Positions 5,958 to 7,876 of a stretch of 7,876 nucleotides of DNA are shown piece after piece (the first letter of the stretch is position 1; the number at the start of each line of letters is the position of its first letter). Origin of the DNA: Chlamydiota bacterium (GTDB lineage: Bacteria; Chlamydiota; Chlamydiia; Chlamydiales; JAJFMB01). The notes under the pieces were generated by a model. The model worked only from the letters and a program-made list of their open reading frames with translations. It searched no databases and was not told where the DNA came from. The stretch is taken from NCBI GenBank assembly GCA_021772355.1, contig JAJFMB010000325.1, forward strand, positions 1 to 7,876, read 5' to 3'. The translations under genes were made by a program, and so were the position numbers.

Positions 5958-6395
5958 ATGTTAAATAAATGTTTTGTCGTGTTTGCGACGCTCCTTTCCA
6001 CTTCTTTTGTTTTTGGGGATGTCACATTGACGCCAAAACTTAAAAATCAACTTTTGGGCCAGGCATTGGAAGCACGAAAAAATGCTTATGTGCCATCTTC
6101 AAAGGTGTCAGTTGGAGTTGCACTTTTGACTTCATCAGGGATCATCTATCGGGGAACCAATATTGAGAATGCTTCAAATAAAGTGGTGTGTTCTGCTGAA
6201 CACGCGGCGATTGCTAAAGCGGTGTCTGAGGGAGATAGGGATTATGTGGCATTAGCTATTGTTGCAAAAGGGGGAGGAAGTCTTTGCGAGGAGTCTTGTG
6301 AGGTTTTAAGAGAATTTAATCCGAAGATAATTGTAATTCAGGGTGATGAAGAAGGGCGTTTGATAAGAGAGGCGTCTTTGTCTCTTCCTAATTAA
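5958..6395 (+). CDS. Exported cytidine-deaminase-fold protein with altered zinc site
   Basis: Cytidine deaminases convert cytidine or deoxycytidine to uridine forms using a zinc-bound water. The 145-residue protein has the family layout: YVPSSKVSVGVALL (44-57, family form YxPYSxFxVGAAL), GTNIENAS (66-73, substrate-binding Asn68 and Glu70), AEHAAIAKAVSEG (80-92, proton-shuttle Glu81) and CEVLREF (114-120). Two features are unusual. First, residues 1-20 form a signal peptide (Lys4, hydrophobic core, FG before Asp21), whereas the known enzymes are cytosolic. Second, the zinc positions differ: the usual CAE reads Cys78-Ser79-Ala80-Glu81, and the usual PCxxC reads Leu-Cys110-Glu-Glu-Ser113-Cys114, so two ligand cysteines are serines with a cysteine next door. 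It also ends soon after SLPN, a little short. The start is supported by GAGGA 3-4 bases upstream and by the signal peptide. It is probably periplasmic. Activity is doubtful without a test. Confidence 0.85.
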   Translation: MLNKCFVVFATLLSTSFVFGDVTLTPKLKNQLLGQALEARKNAYVPSSKVSVGVALLTSSGIIYRGTNIENASNKVVCSAEHAAIAKAVSEGDRDYVALAIVAKGGGSLCEESCEVLREFNPKIIVIQGDEEGRLIREASLSLPN

Positions 6396-6404
6396 TTTTG
6401 TTCC

Positions 6405-6432
6405 TTGAATTAATTGTTAAAGGTTGTATACT
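6405..6432 (+). promoter_or_regulatory. Promoter for the small acidic protein gene
   Basis: TTGAAT (6405-6410, 4/6) and TATACT (6427-6432, 5/6) are 16 bp apart. Transcription would start near 6439, directly at the foot of the hairpin at 6439-6456. It lies just past the deaminase-like stop, so the acidic protein has its own promoter. Confidence 0.5.
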
Positions 6433-6438
6433 TAAAAA

Positions 6439-6456
6439 ACAACTTTGAAAAGTTGT
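6439..6456 (+). repeat. Perfect 8-bp inverted repeat at the predicted mRNA 5' end
   Basis: ACAACTTT (6439-6446) and AAAGTTGT (6449-6456) are exact reverse complements two bases apart, so a real RNA hairpin would keep about six pairs. It begins at the predicted transcription start of the acidic protein gene. It could protect the 5' end of the message or be a repressor site over the start. Confidence 0.45.
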
Positions 6457-6480
6457 AACATAAAACCTAAGGAGACTTCT

Positions 6481-6765
6481 ATGTTGAAGGAAATGTTAAC
6501 ACTATTTGCCGCTTGTACTTTTGTTTGCGCCTCATGTGTTTATGCAGATGAATTAGCAACAAATGAACAAGAACAGATTGTTGAGAACGAAAACACTGAT
6601 GCAGATTCTGTGGATTTGGATGAAGCAAGCGATGACCTTGCATCATTAGATTTTGACGATTTTGATGATTTTCTAGAAGATGACGATGAGCTCGATGCTT
6701 TCACTTCATCAGACTTGTGCGATCCCGAGGATTTAATCGGTGAAGAACACCAAAATATCACTTAA
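6481..6765 (+). CDS. Small secreted, extremely acidic protein
   Basis: I do not recognise a family. The frame extends upstream to a TTG at 6445, but the ATG at 6481 has GGAG six bases before it and opens directly into a signal peptide, giving 94 residues. Residues 1-22 (MLKEMLTLFAACTFVCASCVYA) have a lysine, a hydrophobic core and a VYA site before Asp23. The cysteines at 15 and 19 do not make a proper lipobox. The mature part of about 72 residues has 30 Asp or Glu and no Lys or Arg, with a DFDDFDDFLEDDDELDAF run near 57-74 and a single cysteine near 80. Such a chain would be very negatively charged and probably disordered. Metal binding, chaperone-like charge shielding or a secreted effector role are possible but unproven. 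The gene follows another exported protein by 85 bp, with its own promoter. Confidence 0.78.
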   Translation: MLKEMLTLFAACTFVCASCVYADELATNEQEQIVENENTDADSVDLDEASDDLASLDFDDFDDFLEDDDELDAFTSSDLCDPEDLIGEEHQNIT

Positions 6766-6773
6766 TATTTTGG
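6750..6773 (+). repeat. Hairpin spanning the stop codon of the acidic protein gene
   Basis: CCAAAATAT (6750-6758) and ATATTTTGG (6765-6773) are perfect 9-bp arms around a 6-base loop. The TAA stop (6763-6765) lies at the loop end. No T-run follows, so it is not a standard terminator by itself. With the larger hairpin 8 bp downstream it may stop or protect the message. Confidence 0.5.
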
Positions 6774-6835
6774 CATCTCTAATGGCTGTGCTGAAAAAGT
6801 ATTTGGAAGACTTCTTCAGCACAGCCATCTCTAAT
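6774..6835. repeat. Strong 14-bp inverted repeat bounded by 10-bp direct repeats
   Basis: ATGGCTGTGCTGAA (6782-6795) and TTCAGCACAGCCAT (6815-6828) are exact reverse complements with a 19-base loop that can pair a little further (AAG with CTT). CATCTCTAAT occurs at 6774-6783 and again at 6826-6835, overlapping the arm ends. It lies between convergent genes, so a factor-assisted bidirectional terminator is the simplest reading, although neither strand has a T-run after the stem. The direct repeats also fit a 42-bp inserted hairpin element (6784-6825) with a target duplication. Confidence 0.65.
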
Positions 6836-6844
6836 TAATGGTGT

Positions 6845-7711
6845 CTATCTTCCAAAGAAAGCGATTCTTAAGCTTTTGAGCCATAGTTTTGTAAAACGTG
6901 AAAGATCTTTTTGCAAAAAGAGCCAGCGGAAAGTTGCAAAAAAACCAAAATACTTACGGACAATTCTCATGGTTTCCCGAAAATGCCGAACAATCATTTT
7001 GCGTGTGACCCACCTAAGGTCATAGTCAGTAAGCACTCGATTTTTAGAAAAAGTATGTAAGTGACCATAAAGGCTGTAGCGACATAGTAGGTCGTAACCC
7101 CCCCTCAGCTGATAACTCGTGTCAAAACGTCCGATCTTTTCGAAAGTATCAGCTTTGAACCAGCACGATTGTAAACTGGTGGGTTGTTGGCCACGTCGTA
7201 ACAGTTTTAGAGTTAGGTGGCGATAGAGGGTTTTTACTTCTGATTTCCCATCTCTTAGTAATGTCCCACAAAATACGAGATTTGGTTTTTCATGCTCCAA
7301 AGCAAGATTCATCATGTATTTAAATGCTTCTCGGTAAAGATAAAAATCGCCTGGAAAAAGGAAATTTAGGTATAGGCCGTCAGCGTGGGAGATCCCTTTG
7401 TTGAGCATTTGATAGCGTTGGTACTCGGAAACAGTAAAAATTCTTACTCTTTCATTTCGTAGCCCTTTCACGATTTCTAGAGTGTGATCAGTCGAACTTG
7501 CATCTACGACGATTAACTCGAAGTCGGGATAGTCTTGTTCGAGCACGCTTGTTAAGGATGCAGAAACTGTTTCCGCACAGTTATAAGTGGGTAATACAAC
7601 AGAAATTTTGGGGTACTCGTAATCGTTATACTTATGTTCGCTTTGTAATAAAACATCCCATGCTGGCTGGGAAGGGGAGATCGTCTGGTCTGGGGGCTCT
7701 AAAGGTATCAT
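6845..7711 (-). CDS. GT2-family (GT-A fold) glycosyltransferase
   Basis: It should transfer a sugar from a nucleotide-sugar donor to a lipid, glycan or protein acceptor at the cytosolic face of the membrane; donor and acceptor cannot be read from the sequence. The protein has 288 residues. The GT-A start is clear: ISVVLPTYNCAETVSASLTS (36-55), then DFELIVVDASSTDHT (63-77) with donor-binding Asp70. FPGD (119-122) stands where the family has its metal-binding DxD-type motif. Further on are a WFKADTFEKIGRFD strand-turn (184-197) and GGYDLLCRY (204-212), where family members hold the acceptor-side catalytic acid. The C-terminus (about 255-288) is rich in aromatic, Leu and basic residues, suggesting membrane association, but no clear transmembrane helix is seen. 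A perfect TATAAT lies 8 bases before the ATG with no Shine-Dalgarno, so the message may be leaderless. It is divergent from glyQS and convergent with the acidic protein gene. Confidence 0.9.
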   Translation of the reverse strand: MIPLEPPDQTISPSQPAWDVLLQSEHKYNDYEYPKISVVLPTYNCAETVSASLTSVLEQDYPDFELIVVDASSTDHTLEIVKGLRNERVRIFTVSEYQRYQMLNKGISHADGLYLNFLFPGDFYLYREAFKYMMNLALEHEKPNLVFCGTLLRDGKSEVKTLYRHLTLKLLRRGQQPTSLQSCWFKADTFEKIGRFDTSYQLRGGYDLLCRYSLYGHLHTFSKNRVLTDYDLRWVTRKMIVRHFRETMRIVRKYFGFFATFRWLFLQKDLSRFTKLWLKSLRIAFFGR

Positions 7712-7719
7712 AAATTGTT

Positions 7720-7749
7720 ATTATAGCTTTTTATTCTTTTTTTTGTAGA
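7720..7749 (-). promoter_or_regulatory. Promoter for the glycosyltransferase gene
   Basis: Minus-strand TCTACA (7749-7744, 4/6) and a perfect TATAAT (7725-7720) are 18 bp apart. Only eight bases separate the -10 box from the ATG at 7711, so transcription should begin at or within a base or two of the start codon. Confidence 0.6.
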
Positions 7750-7778
7750 TGTCAAAAACTTCCCTCCTATGCTAATCT
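7749..7778 (+). promoter_or_regulatory. Promoter for glyQS
   Basis: ATGTCA (7749-7754, 4/6) and TAATCT (7773-7778), the latter preceded by TGC as in an extended -10, are 18 bp apart. Seven bases separate the -10 from the ATG at 7786, so the message would have essentially no leader. The -35 touches that of the divergent glycosyltransferase promoter at base 7749. Confidence 0.5.
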
Positions 7779-7785
7779 TATTGAT

Positions 7786-7876
7786 ATGATTACATTTCAA
7801 GAGATCTTACGTCGACTTAACCTCTTTTGGGAAAAGCAAGGATGTATCATTCATCAAGGCTATGACTTAGAGGCAG
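7786..7876 (+). CDS. glyQS: Glycyl-tRNA synthetase (fused alpha-beta type in chlamydiae), N-terminus only
   Basis: The visible 30 codons match the start of the alpha (catalytic) part of bacterial glycyl-tRNA synthetase, which charges tRNA-Gly in the cytosol. FWEKQGC followed by IIHQGYDLEA corresponds to the family FWxxQGC and YDxEVGAGT region. The wording IIHQGYDLE is how I remember the chlamydial GlyQS, in which alpha and beta chains are fused into one protein of about 1000 residues; the fusion itself cannot be seen here. The ATG at 7786 is the only ATG, GTG or TTG in this frame after the upstream stop at 7711, and it gives the N-terminal length expected. No Shine-Dalgarno precedes it. The rest of the gene lies beyond the window. 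Confidence 0.9.
   Translation, partial: MITFQEILRRLNLFWEKQGCIIHQGYDLEA

Noticed and set aside
6445..6480. TTG-initiated N-terminal extension of the acidic protein
   Set aside because: It would place 12 polar residues in front of an obvious signal peptide; the ATG at 6481 has GGAG at normal spacing.
6540..6761. Minus-strand serine-rich frame of 73 residues
   Set aside because: The Ser runs are simply the reverse complement of the Asp/Glu codons of the acidic protein; no start signals are present.
7498..7713. Plus-strand frame of 71 residues
   Set aside because: It is antisense to the glycosyltransferase N-terminus, which holds the conserved GT2 motifs.

Overview
The window looks like a piece of a chlamydial chromosome, most likely an environmental (amoeba- or arthropod-associated) member of the phylum Chlamydiae. 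The best marker is the right edge. A gene starting at 7786 begins MITFQEILRRLNLFWEKQGC and continues IIHQGYDLEA, which closely resembles the start of the fused chlamydial glycyl-tRNA synthetase GlyQS. The DNA is AT-leaning and gene-dense, and the strand switches often. The phylum call rests on remembered family sequences, not on a search.

Left part (1-4194, all minus strand): reading right to left, uvrC (nucleotide excision repair endonuclease) is followed after about 220 bp by a tight two-gene unit, which I identify as the small and large subunits of an N,N-dimethylformamidase-type enzyme. The large-subunit gene runs off the left edge with 604 codons visible. This iron-dependent amidase is known from DMF-degrading soil bacteria, so it is the most surprising content here.

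Middle (4195-5847): uvrC is divergent from a plus-strand Fic protein with a DUF4172-like N-terminus, a class II inhibitory motif, a complete HPFxDGNGR motif and a C-terminal winged helix. Two related palindromes lie in the intergenic region. The first is a perfect 13-bp inverted repeat. The second places the fic Shine-Dalgarno sequence in its loop and overlaps the start codon. The Fic gene converges, with only 2 bp between stop codons, on an unrecognised 143-residue charged protein.

Right part (5848-7876): a divergent promoter region drives the 143-residue protein leftwards and, rightwards, an exported cytidine-deaminase-fold protein whose zinc-ligand positions look rearranged. Next comes a small, extremely acidic secreted protein. 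After two adjacent hairpins comes a convergent GT2 glycosyltransferase. It shares a short divergent intergenic region with glyQS, where both candidate -10 boxes lie so close to the start codons that both mRNAs may be leaderless.

Apart from the amidase subunit pair, the genes do not form one pathway. uvrC and glyQS are housekeeping genes and the rest is accessory cargo between them. No RNA genes, CRISPR arrays or complete insertion sequences were seen, and no gene-free stretch exceeds 300 bp.
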